The notes: generated from the letters alone by a model not told the origin. A DNA stretch of 29,219 nucleotides from Blastocladiella britannica (GCA_025349905.2 MU624715.1:1-29219); one strand, 5' to 3'; counted from the first letter of the stretch, positions 10,001 to 20,586 are shown. Translations and numbers: made by a program.

Positions 10001-11925
10001 CACGTGGCCCAGGGAGCCTGGAACAGTCGAGAGCGCCTCAATTTCCTCAAGTACGGCGTCTGCGGGCTCAAAGGAGTTGGCCCACATGGCGATCGCAGGG
10101 TGGCCAAAGTGCTTCAAACGGGACACGAGCGTGAGCATGTGCTTGGCCGTGCCCACTGCGCGGAGGTCGCCCTGCAGCGCGACAAGCACGTCCATCACTT
10201 GTTGGTCCAAAAAATGGCGAGCGGGCTCGGAAGTTGGCGAGCGATTCAGCGTCAGATTGGCAATGGCCAGTGCTTGGTCAAACGTCGTGACAATAGGCGC
10301 TCCCTTCTGAGCCGCCTGGGCAAGCCCTTGGATGCCATAAAGGAGCCACACAGTGCTGCGGGTTGCGGCAAGGTGCTGCACAATGGAGGAAGCAAGCGAT
10401 GGGGCCATGACGAGCAAGTTTGCAATGAAGCGAGAGCATTTCTCACCAAACGGTGACACGTAGGCGCCTTGGACATTGATGGCAAAGAACCCGGGAGCGG
10501 GGAGGACCTCCAAAATCCGATCCAAAAACGCTTGGTGGCGGCAGAGGGCCTCGAGCGCCGAGTCGGGAAGTGACAAAACGTAAGTCACCACTTGCTTGCG
10601 AGAGCTGAGCGAGTCGTTGAGCAGTCCGCGCTGCAGGACGGCGAGCCACCATTCAAAGGGCACGGCGCCACTCTCGCCATTCGTGCCTGCCAGCGACCGA
10701 ACAACCTCCTGGTCCAAGATGGCAAAAGCGGACTTGACCATGTGCTGGTATGACTCTGAGATCAGATCGTAGGCGAGAAACCACTGTTCCCATGCAGGTG
10801 CAGCAAAGAGCGAGTCCTGCAGGACGTATGGCGGCTGCGCAGCGGTGGCAGTGGTGGCAGTAATCGCCTTGAACCGCTTTTTGCCTACTTTGGCGGATGT
10901 TGGTACAGGCCGCGCGGCGTCCACAAATTGATGCAGAGCGTGGATCGCGTACTTGCGAGGGCCCGACTCCAACAGGACAACAGACGCCAAGAGCGCGCAT
11001 ATAACGGCACCGGACTTGGCCGCCACCGACAGGGCACCGCCAGCGACCACGAGCTCGGGCACGGCAAGGATCGCGGTCAGGACTTGTGCTGTTTCGGCAA
11101 GCAAGACTGGGTGCGAGGCCATTAGCGGCAGCGTGCGGTCCATGATCGTGGAAATGTGGCTGTTGACGGGTGCATCGCGGCTCAGGGCGAGCAAAAACAC
11201 TGGAAGCGCGCTTGCTGCTGCGGTCCGGGTCTCGCGGTCAAAGCAAACGAGGCCAGTCAGAGAGTGTTCGTACAACTCCGTCACCTGTGCGGTGGTGAAG
11301 TGGCCGCCCTGAGCGAGGCGGCATGCCAGCGCCAGCGCATCAGCGGCATCGGTGCACATGGAACCATTGCTTGTTTCGTCCAATTGATTGACGACTGGAT
11401 CGGCAGCCGGCGCCAAGAACTTGTGCTCTGCAAGTAAGCTCGGGATTTGGACGAGCAATCGCACGCGCAATACAGTGCAATTTTCCAGAAATGTCACGTA
11501 AACAGACTTTGCTGTGGATCGCAAATTGTCAAATCAATTCAATGAGGACGTTCGCAGTTGGGCATACCAAGGGCAAGCGATGTCGCGTCGAGGCGCTTGA
11601 GTTCCAAATACCGCGCCAGAAACGTATCAAATAGGCTCACGGCTTCGTCCTGTCCACCCACAAGATGAGTTAAAAGTTGGAGAGGTTGCGGTATAGTGCC
11701 AATCACGTACGCTGGAAAGCTGCCCGTCGGCGAGAAGTGCACGCAGCAGATCGTGCGCGTCCTCGAAGTCCTGGGCCACCGCGAGCGAATTGCATTGCTC
11801 TGCGAACAACGCCGACCGCTCGCTGGTTGGCGTTTGCTGTGTAGTATACGGTCAATACGGGTCCAAAGATGGTGCCATTATGTACGGACGTGGAGAATAC
11901 GCGTCAATAATGCAAGTGAGGACAT
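7035..11925 (-). CDS. TRM3: tRNA (guanosine-18-2'-O)-methyltransferase, Trm3/TARBP1 type
   Basis: Exons, in coding order, are 11925-11890, 11836-11711, 11649-11568, 11511-8946 and 8880-7035, giving 1551 residues, close to yeast Trm3 (1436) and human TARBP1 (1621). The C-terminal 158 residues are a SpoU/TrmH (SPOUT) domain with all three motifs: NLGGLARTSEIFG at about 1408, LLLGKEREGIP at about 1498, and IPQLGVTRSLNVHNSAVI at about 1523. This domain forms the knotted SAM site and carries the catalytic Arg of motif 1. The long N-terminal part is helical and Leu/Ala-rich, as expected for the ARM/HEAT-like region of this family. The expected role is 2'-O-methylation of G18 in the D-loop of cytosolic tRNAs. 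The last intron (8881-8945) is firmly placed. The first exon (12 residues, donor GTCCGT) is the weakest part. The start lies 19 bp from the stop of the upstream gene on the same strand. Confidence 0.9.
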
Positions 11926-11944
11926 GATGTGTATAAAATGATAT

Positions 11945-13274
11945 TCAAAGAGCAGCAGCAACGATAGCTGCGATCAAGGTCAAGAGCATCTGACCGGTAC
12001 CCATGGAGCTGCCCGCAGCACCGGAGGAAAACCACGCGCCGAGCGTCGTGTGTCCGACCGTGAGCTTGCCGGTGGTCGAATCCAGGGCGATCTCGCTTCC
12101 CAATCCGGCACCAATGGCCATTTGCAGCAGCGGGCCGTCGGCTCCAGTCCGGCACCGCTGCTCACTGACGATCGTCCAGTTGTTGCTTGTGAACCACTGA
12201 GCGCGCGCCGTCAGATTGGCCGCCGACGTGTAGTACACGAGCGAGGAGACGCCCGGGTGGTTAAGCAGGAGGGCGGGATCTCCGTCGTAAAGGAGGAACG
12301 GCAACAAAAGGCGCGCCGGCACGGTCCCCGCCGGCAGGGTCTGGGCCGCATAGTTGGGCACGGTTGTAGGCGGTGCTCGTGCCAGCACGTAAGGTATTTG
12401 CTTGAGCTTGAGGTCGTCAGCAACCGCCACCGGCAGAGCCGCCATCGAGTCTCTAAGTGTTTCAAAAGTGAGTATGCTTGGATTGGATCCTTCCTCAAAA
12501 TGAACAAAGGGTAACGTACGATCCTGGGGGATTGGACAATGCCATGACCACTTGCTTGAGGCCAATGCAGCGCTGCAGACCCATGTCGCATCGCACCACA
12601 TGATTGTCGACAATCATGCCACAGTCCCCCGCGCACCGGCCGCATGTTTCGCCCGCCTGGCAAATCCCGTCGCCGCAAACGGCCGTGGGTGATGGTGGCG
12701 GGATCCCTCCGGGTCGCGTCGAGGTCGCAGTGGATTGCGACCCGGTGGCGGTGGTGGTCGTTGTTCCAGTTGCCGCGGGAGGCGAAGAGATGCTCGTTCG
12801 ACCCGGATTCAGCAGGGCCGTGGTGGTCGTGAATGTGGGTCCAGCCTGCGCCCGATTGACGCTGGAGAATCCCATCGCCGCCGTCGGTGTGGGCGACGAC
12901 CGCACGGAAGCCTTGCGCGAGGAAGAAGCGGGGTCCCCATCGCGAGGATCCAGAGGCAAGAAGCCCTGCTGCTGTGGCGCAGCGGCGGGTGGGTCCGCGA
13001 ACGGGTCGTCGCCGAAAAATGGATCCGAAAAGGGGTCATCCGGTCCAAAGAGGAGAAGGCGGAGGCGTTCGAGCGCGTCGGAAAAGCCGGATGACGACGA
13101 CGACGGCGGCGGCGATGGCCGTGACGGCTGCGAGATGATGACAATGGTCAGGTCCGACGACGACGAGCCCATGGTGCTATCCGCCTTGAGTGCGGCGGCC
13201 TGGATTTGAGTTGCAGCGGCCAATACCAATATGAGGAGCGTTGCTGCTGCCACGACGAGCCGGGGATGCGGCAT
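11945..13274 (-). CDS. Secreted, probably GPI-anchored protein with CGDGxC motif
   Basis: Exons 13274-12520 and 12452-11945 give 420 residues; the 67-bp intron joins NPPG to SDSMAAL in frame. Residues 1-27 form a signal peptide (LVVAAATLLILVLAAAT core). Then come a Ser/Pro/Asp-rich linker with an FxDPFF-like repeat (about 80-95), a Ser/Thr/Pro-rich stalk, and a compact Cys motif at 200-218, CGDGICQAGETCGRCAGDCG. Such CGDGxC..GE.C..C..DC modules occur in many extracellular proteins. The second half is a globular stretch with likely N-glycosylation sites (NLT, NWT). The protein ends in a small-residue patch (SSGAAGSS) followed by about 15 hydrophobic residues (MLLTLIAAIVAAAL), the layout of a GPI-attachment signal. 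I do not recognise the globular domain. A cell-surface or wall role is inferred from this architecture only. Confidence 0.8.
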
Positions 13275-13473
13275 TCTTTTGGCAACGTATATCTATTCGG
13301 TCTAAGCTATTGCGATGAATTAGAAAGAGCGAGGAGCTCCTCGTCCCAATGCGGCATTACTTTACCTGCTTAAAGTGAAACAAACATCAGTTGGCGCCGT
13401 GTACTTGATCAACGTCATTGCTTCGTTGTATTGGTTTTACTGCCACCTGCACCACACTCATATTCAAATTCTA
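13275..13473. other. Short intergenic region upstream of the GPI-type gene
   Basis: This would hold the promoter of the minus-strand GPI-type gene and perhaps of a plus-strand transcript running into 13474-13717. An A/T-rich patch (GTATATCTATTC, about 13287-13298) lies just upstream of the minus-strand ATG. The plus-strand ATGs here (13315 and 13354) open only very short frames. I see no RNA gene. Confidence 0.4.
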
Positions 13474-13717
13474 GTGGCACCTGTCGCAACACAAGGAGTC
13501 AGCAGCTGACAAGGCGGCGGCGAAGGACTCAAAGAAAGTGGCGGCGTACAAGTTGCGCGTCCAAGGCGCATTCATGTGGATCGTTAAGGGCCTGCGTGAG
13601 CAAGAACCGGATACCAAGGTGGCACTCTGGGTGCTGGGGAGCAGAGTTCAGCATTATCAGTTTCGGAAGAAAGCAACAATATTTGAGCATTGTTTCCGGT
13701 TTTCAGTTTGCTGTTGA
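13474..13717 (+). other. Unassigned open frame, candidate terminal exon of a small gene
   Basis: Directly after a possible splice acceptor (TTCTAG at 13468-13473), a frame stays open for about 80 codons to TGA at 13715-13717. It stops 11 bp before the convergent REP stop codon. It begins WHLSQHKES, continues through a Lys/Ala-rich stretch (KAAAKDSKKVAAYKLRVQG), then a hydrophobic FMWIVKGL and EQEPDTKVALWVLG. The first part uses GC-ending codons like real exons nearby; the last 20 codons look less coding. The charged Lys/Ala helix followed by an aromatic-hydrophobic stretch would suit a small mitochondrial or membrane subunit, but I do not recognise it. No upstream ATG exon could be joined in frame, so the start is unknown. 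It may be a decayed gene or non-coding. Confidence 0.3.
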
Positions 13718-13727
13718 ACAGCGGATT

Positions 13728-15573
13728 TTATTGTTGCGAAACAGCGCCAACGCCATCACCACCGCCCTCGGCTTCTTGCAGTTGGCGCGCCTCGGTCACA
13801 ACCTGCTCGTCCTCGGGATTAGGCAGCGTCTCCATGAGGGTGGTCATGCCCGTTTGCGCTTTCCAGCGATCCAGAACAGATCGAATATCCTGGTCGATGT
13901 CGAGGGCACCCGACAGCCCTGGCACAATCTCAAGCGCCGCATCCGTCACGTCGTATTCAGCCAATCCGAGTCCCCGAGCAAGTGTAGCATTCAATGACGC
14001 GTGTTGATCGCTGTGGCACGTGTAGTGCATGGCATGGAGCCAGCTGGACTCGGGTACCAGCAGACCGAGTGCAGCATGGACAGCAGAGCGCGATGCGCCG
14101 CGGGCATGGAGCAAGAAAGTACCGGGCGGGCAACAGTTGAGCTCGCTGCTCTGTTGCGTTACTTGCACGGCGGCGTCGCTGTCGCCATCAGCCGAAGGCA
14201 CCACAAACAGCCCAAGGAGCGTGTCTTGGCGGACCGGTACGTTGGTCACGACAATGATATGGTGCGAAGTGGCAGCAGTATCAGCAGCAGCCGAGGAGCT
14301 CTCGGCAGGTTTGGTCATTCGTGACAGCGTGTGCGGGTTTCCAATCAGCTTCTTGGCAGTAAACGTTTGCAAGTCATTGGGCCCGATTGCCACCGACACC
14401 GTCCATTGCGAGTCGGCTGCGCTCCAGCTCAGGTCCTGCACTGGCCGGCCGAGAATGTAGACGCCGCCGTAGACGGCCGACACGCGACACATGGCCTGGG
14501 AGAGCTCGCTGCCGCCACCGTGGAGGGCCATTAGGAACGGTGAGTTGCCGTAACGGCCCAGCGAGCTGAGGTACTTTTGAATGCGGGCGATCCCGTCCTG
14601 CGCGCTCGCTGTACACAATTTTTTTTTTTGAATGAATGGATGAAAGATGGCGGCGAATGTGTTCAAAACTAAGAGATACCTTGCTCGCTGCTGCCCTGAA
14701 GCAGAGCGACGCCGTGCGCGAGCATGGCCTCCAGTTTTCCCGTCAGGCCGTGCTTGTTCAAGAACGCGTGGAAATTCTCTCCTTCTGTACCAACCAACCA
14801 ATACGTCAAACGAAATCAGAGTCGCAGTCGAAATAAGGCAAAAAGAGTACCTTCAAAATCAACCATGGTGACCAGCGTGTCGGTGAAAAACTTCATCAGC
14901 CGTCGCTTTTCCATGAGCGAGATGGCCGACGATGAAAACACGTCCTCCTTGCTCGCGGGGACGCGAACCGTGTTTTGGATCGCATCATTGCTCGCGGCCG
15001 CAGCAGGATCGCTGCTGGAGTGAATGTAGGTGCCCTCAACCAGGTTGAAATCAAGGTGTCGGCCTGCTCCAGTGGTTGAAAACAGCTCCACAAGCTCACC
15101 CTGCGCGTATAGCAGCTTTGGGACGAGCTCAAAGTTGAATCGCGCCAAATCTTTCGTTGCATAGTCAGCACCTCTTTGTTTGAAAGATTGAATTGCACGA
15201 ACCAGCAGGCGGCAAAGTGTCCAGACGACTCGCAGGCCTGTGCTCAAACCCAGACATGTTTTCGATTGCGTCTGATAAAAGGATACGCGATGAGTAATCG
15301 TCCATTGCGAGTGAATGGGCGACGGATACCAGTAGGCGACAGCGCCAAGAGTTCGTACAGCGTCAAATTGGCCCAGGCGCCTCCATATTTATCAGACGTA
15401 TCGAGGTGCAGGACGGTGTCGCCGCGTCGGGCGTGCGCGCTGTAAATATTTGGCGCGATCAGTGGCTGGCTGTCCGCAGAGAAGGTGCTGAATACACACG
15501 CCGCAAGGAGGGACTCGGGCACGCCAGTGCCGAGTACCAGAACGTCAAAGTGGTCCTTATCGTCGGCAGACAT
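13728..15573 (-). CDS. MRS6: Rab escort protein (REP/CHM, Mrs6 type; GDI superfamily)
   Basis: Exons, in coding order, are 15573-15330, 15171-14851, 14784-14680 and 14608-13728, giving 516 residues. REP presents newly made Rab GTPases to geranylgeranyltransferase II and delivers them to membranes. Conserved blocks are FDVLVLGTGVPES (from residue 9), DKYGGAWANLTL (from 61), FNFELVPKLLYAQGELVEL, VPASKEDVFSSSAISLMEKR and IQKYLSSLGRYGNSPFL. The VPxSKEDVF block and GTGVPES favour REP over RabGDI. At 516 residues it is shorter than yeast Mrs6 (603) or human REP (about 650). About 20 extra residues sit between LLAACVFS and GDTVLHLD. Intron 1 is uncertain: as modelled it is 158 bp with an AGAG acceptor. 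Using the later donor at 15286 with an AAAG acceptor gives a 113-bp intron and 531 residues. The stop TAA overlaps AATAAA. Confidence 0.88.
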
Positions 15574-15721
15574 TACAAAATAGCTCCAAGTGGAAATGCC
15601 CGCGAAAGAGAGTGAAATAGGAAAACATGACGACCACCCAACCCCGAGCTCGTCCCTCGACCTTGATACCAGCACGCTGAAAAATGGCAAAGAGAAAGAG
15701 GAAAAAATGAGTGAATTGCTT

Positions 15722-18130
15722 TCAGACCGTGCTCACAATCTCGTCCGCCCGCTCCAGGGCCTCAATCATCTTCTTGACCTCCTTGCGACGCGCGACAGTC
15801 GCCTCCGACTCCTTGAGGGCCTCCTCCAGCACCGACTTTTGGTACAGCTCGCCCACCAGCGCATTTTGCAGGTTCTCCTTGGTGTTGTTGACCAGGTTGA
15901 GCATGATGGACTTGGGTACCATGTCGGCGACGGTGCGCTTGACAATGTTAAAGTACGACGTCAGCAAGAGCTTGATGACCTCCGTCTCGAGCGTCTCCTG
16001 GTCCGTCAGCTTGCCCTCGGGACGCAGCACCACGGGAGGGTTGTCCATGGACGGACCAGACGGCTTCTTGCCCTTGCCCGACCCGAAAAAGGACCCAAAG
16101 AAGCCCGACTTGCCGCCATCGTCCGACTGCGACGGCGTCATGTACGCCGCTGGGAGTGACGATGCGCTCGTGGCCGGGTTCGGGCTTACCATGCCCAAGG
16201 GGTTGCCGCCGCCGCCCATCATTGACTGCATGCCGCCGCCACCGCCGAGCGGGTTGCCGCCACGAGGGGGCATGGCCGGTGCACCGCCACCAAGACCTTG
16301 GGGTCCCGGCGTGGGCGGCACCGGCCGCGGGTTCAAGCGCTCCTGGACAATGGCGGTGGCGCGGTGGCCAGAGATAAAGTCCGGGTGGCCCGTGTTAATG
16401 TAGCAGAGCTCGGCCGCGATCAGGTCCGACACCAGCTTATTAGTCGGGAGCAGGTTGCGGCGCAAGAACTGCAAGACAATGCTCGAGAGACGGTCGCGCA
16501 GGTCGGGGAACCGGCGGAACACGGGCTTTTGCAGTAACGTGTTGACAATGCGCGTCAGCTCCTCAAACACCAGCGTCACACACTTGAGCGACGGGTCCTC
16601 CAGGCGCTTGATCTGCTGCTTGACAAGCACTTCGAACGCCTGCGTGCCAACAAACAGCGCGGGTTTGGAGCCGCCGGCATTGTACATGATGGTACGGATG
16701 TCCGCGTCCTTGACTTGGTCAAAGGGGTCGATCGATTTGATGCCGTTCGAGAACAGCTCGTGGAATACGTAGGCAATGCGTGCGCCGCCCGAGAGCTCGG
16801 TCGCCGAGATTTCCGAGGTGGTGCCGTCGAGCACGGTGCGGAAGTCGTTGGTGAACTCGGTGATGACCGACAGCGCAATATTGCCGGCCGACGTGGAGGG
16901 GTCGTCGATGGGGTCGCCCAGCTGCGCGAGTTCTGCCTGGTAGCGTTGGAGTGCGGCGGCAATGCGCTGCTTGATCTCCGGAAGCGTGTTTTTGATGTGG
17001 TGGAGCAGAATCTAAAAAAAAAAATTGTATGTGTGAGGTGGCCAACACGTAAACGAAAAAAAAAAGAGTGAGAGATCGTACCGTGTTCAGCTTGCGGGCA
17101 AGGAAGGGTGTACCGCAGTACGACGCCTTGGAGCGGTACGATGGGTGGTTCTCAAAGTACGTACGCTCCTGCTCCAGCGCGCGCGAAATGGACTGCTTGC
17201 CGTCAATGCTCTTTTGGCCGCGGTTGATGACGGGAACGTAGCCAAGGCGCAGCGGAATCACGCGGCCGGCAAGAATATCCACCACGTCGGTTCCGGGGTC
17301 CATGAGGTCGATTTTGGTCAGCACGCCAATGGTGCGCAGTCCCTCCGGGTCGGTCTCGCGGGCAAGCTGGAGGCCGTCCGAGTTGGCCAGATCGACGGTC
17401 GCGGGGGTGACGGCCACTGTTATTCATTTTATACCAGTCAAAGTTGGTCAATGCAGGACAAAAAAAAAAAAAAAATTGAAGACCGTACAAATGATGGCAT
17501 TTGGCTTACTAATGTACTTGAGGATCATATCGCGGATCTGCATTTCAATGTCCTTTGGCTGATCGCCCACGGGCACCTTGGTCAGGCCGGGCAGATCGAT
17601 CAGGGTGAGCGTGAGCACATTGGGCGAGTACACGCGCAGGTTGATGGGGAGGTTGGAGAGGCCCGTGTTCTTGCCGGCCTTTTCGTTGGTGTCGCGCACA
17701 ATCTCATTGCGGATGTCGTCAAAGTTGAAGAACTTTTTGCCGGGCAGGTGCAGGAACTCGCCCCACTCGTCCGGGTTGGCGGCCACGTCGGTAGAGTCCT
17801 TGGCTGCCTCGGTCGCGGCGGCCACTTGCTCCGCCGTTGCTGTGGCGGCGCGGTTGATGAGTTGAAGGACCTACAAGAAGGTTTCTTTTTGTGAATGAGT
17901 GTCGAGTATTCATAAAAGACGACGGCGACCAATACCAGCGGACGGCGAGTGACAATGCCCTGGCCACGGGGCAAAAAGTCGCGGCCGACAATGTTCTCGA
18001 GCACCGACGATTTACCGGTCGACTGCGACCCCACAACGGTGATTTGCGGCAGGTCGATGGGGTTCTGCACGCCAACGGTCGAGAACACGTCCTGAAGCCT
18101 GTTGACCAGCTTGATCAGTTGCGAGTCCAT
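15722..18130 (-). CDS. Dynamin-related GTPase, Vps1/Dnm1 (Drp1) type
   Basis: Exons, in coding order, are 18130-17936, 17870-17489, 17416-17082 and 17011-15722, giving 733 residues. The GTPase domain is complete: P-loop GSQSTGKSS (34-42), G2 TRRPL (61-65), DLPG (157-160), TKID (226-229) and VINRGQ. A middle/stalk domain follows, including the segment [10 protein letters not shown]. There is no PH domain and no Pro-rich C-terminus; instead a Gly/Met/Pro-rich insert B (about nt 16070-16330) precedes the GTPase effector domain, which ends [12 protein letters not shown]. This is the layout of fungal Vps1 and Dnm1, which assemble into helical collars for vacuolar/endosomal, peroxisomal or mitochondrial fission. 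The SKPNAIILAV block in the GTPase domain leans towards Vps1, but Dnm1 is not excluded. An extra Ala/Thr-rich stretch (about 73-95) lies after TRRPLVLQLI. Three introns are 65, 72 and 70 bp; two have long T-runs. Confidence 0.93.
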
Positions 18131-18703
18131 ATTTTGATGCTTTTTTTCCTTATCGATTGTGGCCGTTGAGAGAGAAGTTTTATATGGGTGCAAGAGGATG
18201 TGGCGGACACTGGCAATCAGCACGAAGGAGCTTGGAAGAACTAAAGTACGACGGTTCGGTGGACTCCACAAGTGGTGGGAGCGATTCCTTGGCGGCGGTC
18301 GTATACCCTGGCTCTCGTCCTTGTGATACGAAAAAAATCACAGCGACACGTCATGGCACGGATTTCCCAATTTTGGGACAATTCCCATCGAACCACTCCG
18401 ATTGGGAAGTTCTCCTTCCTCTTTCTTTCAATTTCAAGCTTGACTTTTTGACTTGCCGGTCCCGCTTTCGCTTCGGCTCGTCGTGCGCCTCTGCGAGAAG
18501 CCGGCCCTTCTGATCCATAAATTATATTAAACTTTCTTTGGCAACTCATTGCAATCCGTTTTCATTGACCACGCACTCGTTAACACTCTCTTGTTTTCTT
18601 TTTCTTTTGCTTTTGCCTGCCTCGCGCCACTCGCGGGATATAACTGTTTGATCGGCCTTTATTTTTACTGGGATTCGTTACAAGACGTATATACATATCA
18701 AGT
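18131..18703. other. Divergent intergenic/promoter region, 573 bp
   Basis: This separates the minus-strand dynamin-related gene from the plus-strand protease gene and must hold both promoters. It is C/T-rich near 18400-18470 and 18580-18620. An A/T patch, GTATATACATAT, lies at 18688-18699, ending 5 bp before the protease ATG. Open frames here are short, and I see no conserved protein or RNA gene. Confidence 0.5.
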
Positions 18704-20586
18704 ATGCGGATCCACTTCCAACTTCTTTTCATCGTGGCGTGCATGGTATTGCTGCCGCAGGGAACGCACGCGCGGCCACTTCCACAAGATATTTTCAGCG
18801 CGGAAAACCCAATTGCAACCTCCACGAATATTCCCAGCGGCGATGGCGGCGCGTCAACGACGACGTCGACTTCCCCTTCGCCGACGCCGAGTGCTTCTCC
18901 CAGTGTGACTAGCACGGCAGGCAGCGTTAGTGGTGGAGGAGACAACCCTGGCGCGACTGCACCGCCGTTTACACCTGCGCCAACAGCGACTCCTCCGGCC
19001 GACATTGCCAGCACCTATCTGCTTGTCTTGCGGAGCGCCGCGATGCGAAACTTTACTGGCTCGGTCTCCAACATCACGTCGCAGATCTTTGCCGCCAACA
19101 ATGGTGGGAACGCGCCACCCGTCAGTGATGTAACGGCGCTGGTCGCCGCGGCCAACTCGTCTTCGCCCAATGCACCCACTGGCGCAATTGCCGCCGCCCT
19201 TGCCCGACGCGATCTGCGGGGCGGGAAAAACAAGGTCCTGCACACGTACGATGACCTCGGCGTCGTTTCGGTGCAGCTGACACCGAGCATGCTGGCGAAA
19301 ATGCCCGCCAACCCTAGCATTGCCGCCATTATCAAGGATGATCTGGTGAAAGTCTCGGGCTCCATTGTCAAGCAGGGCAACGTTTCCAACTGGGGTATGT
19401 CCCGTTCCTTCTTTAGTTGACAGTAATATTTGAGCTGACATTTGTTCATGGTACAAAATGGACAGGACTGACGCGAATCAGCTCACGCATCAACAATATC
19501 GACACTTCCACCGACTATACGTACGATTCGACGGGAGGGAAAGGAGTCACCATCTTTGTGGTCGACACTGGCGTGGAGACCAACAACCCCGAGTTTGAGG
19601 GGCGAGCCATCCCTGGCCGCGAGTTTTGCACGGGCTGCCCACCCGTCAAGTCGGCGGAGGATACGCTGCACGGCACGGCGGTCGCTGCGATTGCCGCGTC
19701 CAAGACCTACGGCGTCGCCAAGAAGGCGAAGATTGTCAGCGTGCGTGCCATGAGCGGTGAAGGCTACGGCCGCTGGTCTGACGTGATTGCTGCTGTGCGT
19801 CCATTTTCCATTTTCTGTTTTCGAGCCCAATTGTCTTTGATTTATCTTGAAAAAAAAACAGCTGCAATGGATCAAAGCGAATGCCAATCGGTCGCCGTAT
19901 CGCTCCAGCCTTGGCGCTATCGTAAACCTCTCGATCGAGGGTCCGGTGAATGGAGTTGTGAATCGCATGATTGCGCAAGTGCAGCGCGCAGGAATTCAGG
20001 TTGTTATTGCAGCAGGCAACAATGCGGAGGATGCGTATGTATATTTTTCATTTTCGGACTCGCGCCAAGATCCTCATAATTGGGAAATTACAGCTGTATT
20101 ACCTCGCCGGCATCGGCAACAGCCATGTTTGATGGCAATAACGGCCCTATTTCGGTTGCTGCCAGCGATGCCACCGATTCAATGGCATACTTTACAAACT
20201 TTGGTTCCTGTGTTGATGGTATGTCATGCTCTCATTCCTATTGGCTTGATGACCAGGGATTTTAAACGTAAAATATGATCCAGTCATTGCGCCAGGAGAC
20301 TCTGTCACTACCATCTACGATATGGTCGTCTCGGGCACTTCATTTGCTGCTCCCGCGGTTTGTTTTATTACTTTCTCCTTTTGTCATCGGAACCAACGAC
20401 TCATCCCCACCTTGGGTCCATGTTCAGGTCGCGGGAACCATGGCACTGTACATGTCCGCCAACCCTTGGCTGGGGACGCCGTCCATGCGCGCTTGGATCC
20501 GGTACCGCGCGACCAAGGATCTCATCCAAGGCACTACCTCTGACACTCCCAACCTGCTCCTTTACAACACGCTTCAGGGCAAGTAA
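18704..20586 (+). CDS. Secreted subtilisin-like serine protease (S8, proteinase K-like)
   Basis: Exons 18704-19394, 19466-19794, 19862-20034, 20094-20218, 20284-20357 and 20428-20586 give 516 residues. A signal peptide covers about residues 1-24 (FQLLFIVACMVLLPQG core). A Ser/Thr/Pro-rich linker follows to about residue 105. An inhibitor-I9-like propeptide (STYLLVLR ... VVSVQLTPSMLAKM) precedes NWGLTRISSR, a typical mature N-terminus of the proteinase K group. The catalytic triad is Asp264 (FVVDTGV), His299 (LHGTAVAA) and Ser459 (SGTSFAAPAV), with the oxyanion Asn393 in AAGNN. The usual second His of GHGTHVAG is Ala here, and the conserved Gly before His is Leu. Expected role: extracellular or vacuolar protein degradation. 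The Ser/Thr linker before the propeptide is unusual; it might act as a glycosylated spacer. All five introns are 59-71 bp and each splice restores a family motif. Confidence 0.92.

Noticed and set aside
13431..13997. Plus-strand open frame of 188 codons
   Set aside because: It starts in the gap and runs antisense through the last REP exon. Its composition is Arg/Ser-rich without motifs, and REP explains the shared part.
13728..15573. RabGDI instead of REP
   Set aside because: GTGVPES and the VPxSKEDVF...LMEKR block match REP better than GDI, and the length exceeds the roughly 450 residues of GDI.
15711..16403. Plus-strand open frame of 230 codons
   Set aside because: It is antisense to the dynamin insert B and effector domain, which are clearly coding on the minus strand. 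GC-rich codons create long shadow frames.
17461..17475. Long A/T homopolymers as transposon tails
   Set aside because: The runs lie inside introns near acceptors (for example 17461-17475 and 17014-17023) and act as pyrimidine tracts on the coding strand. There are no target-site duplications or element ends.
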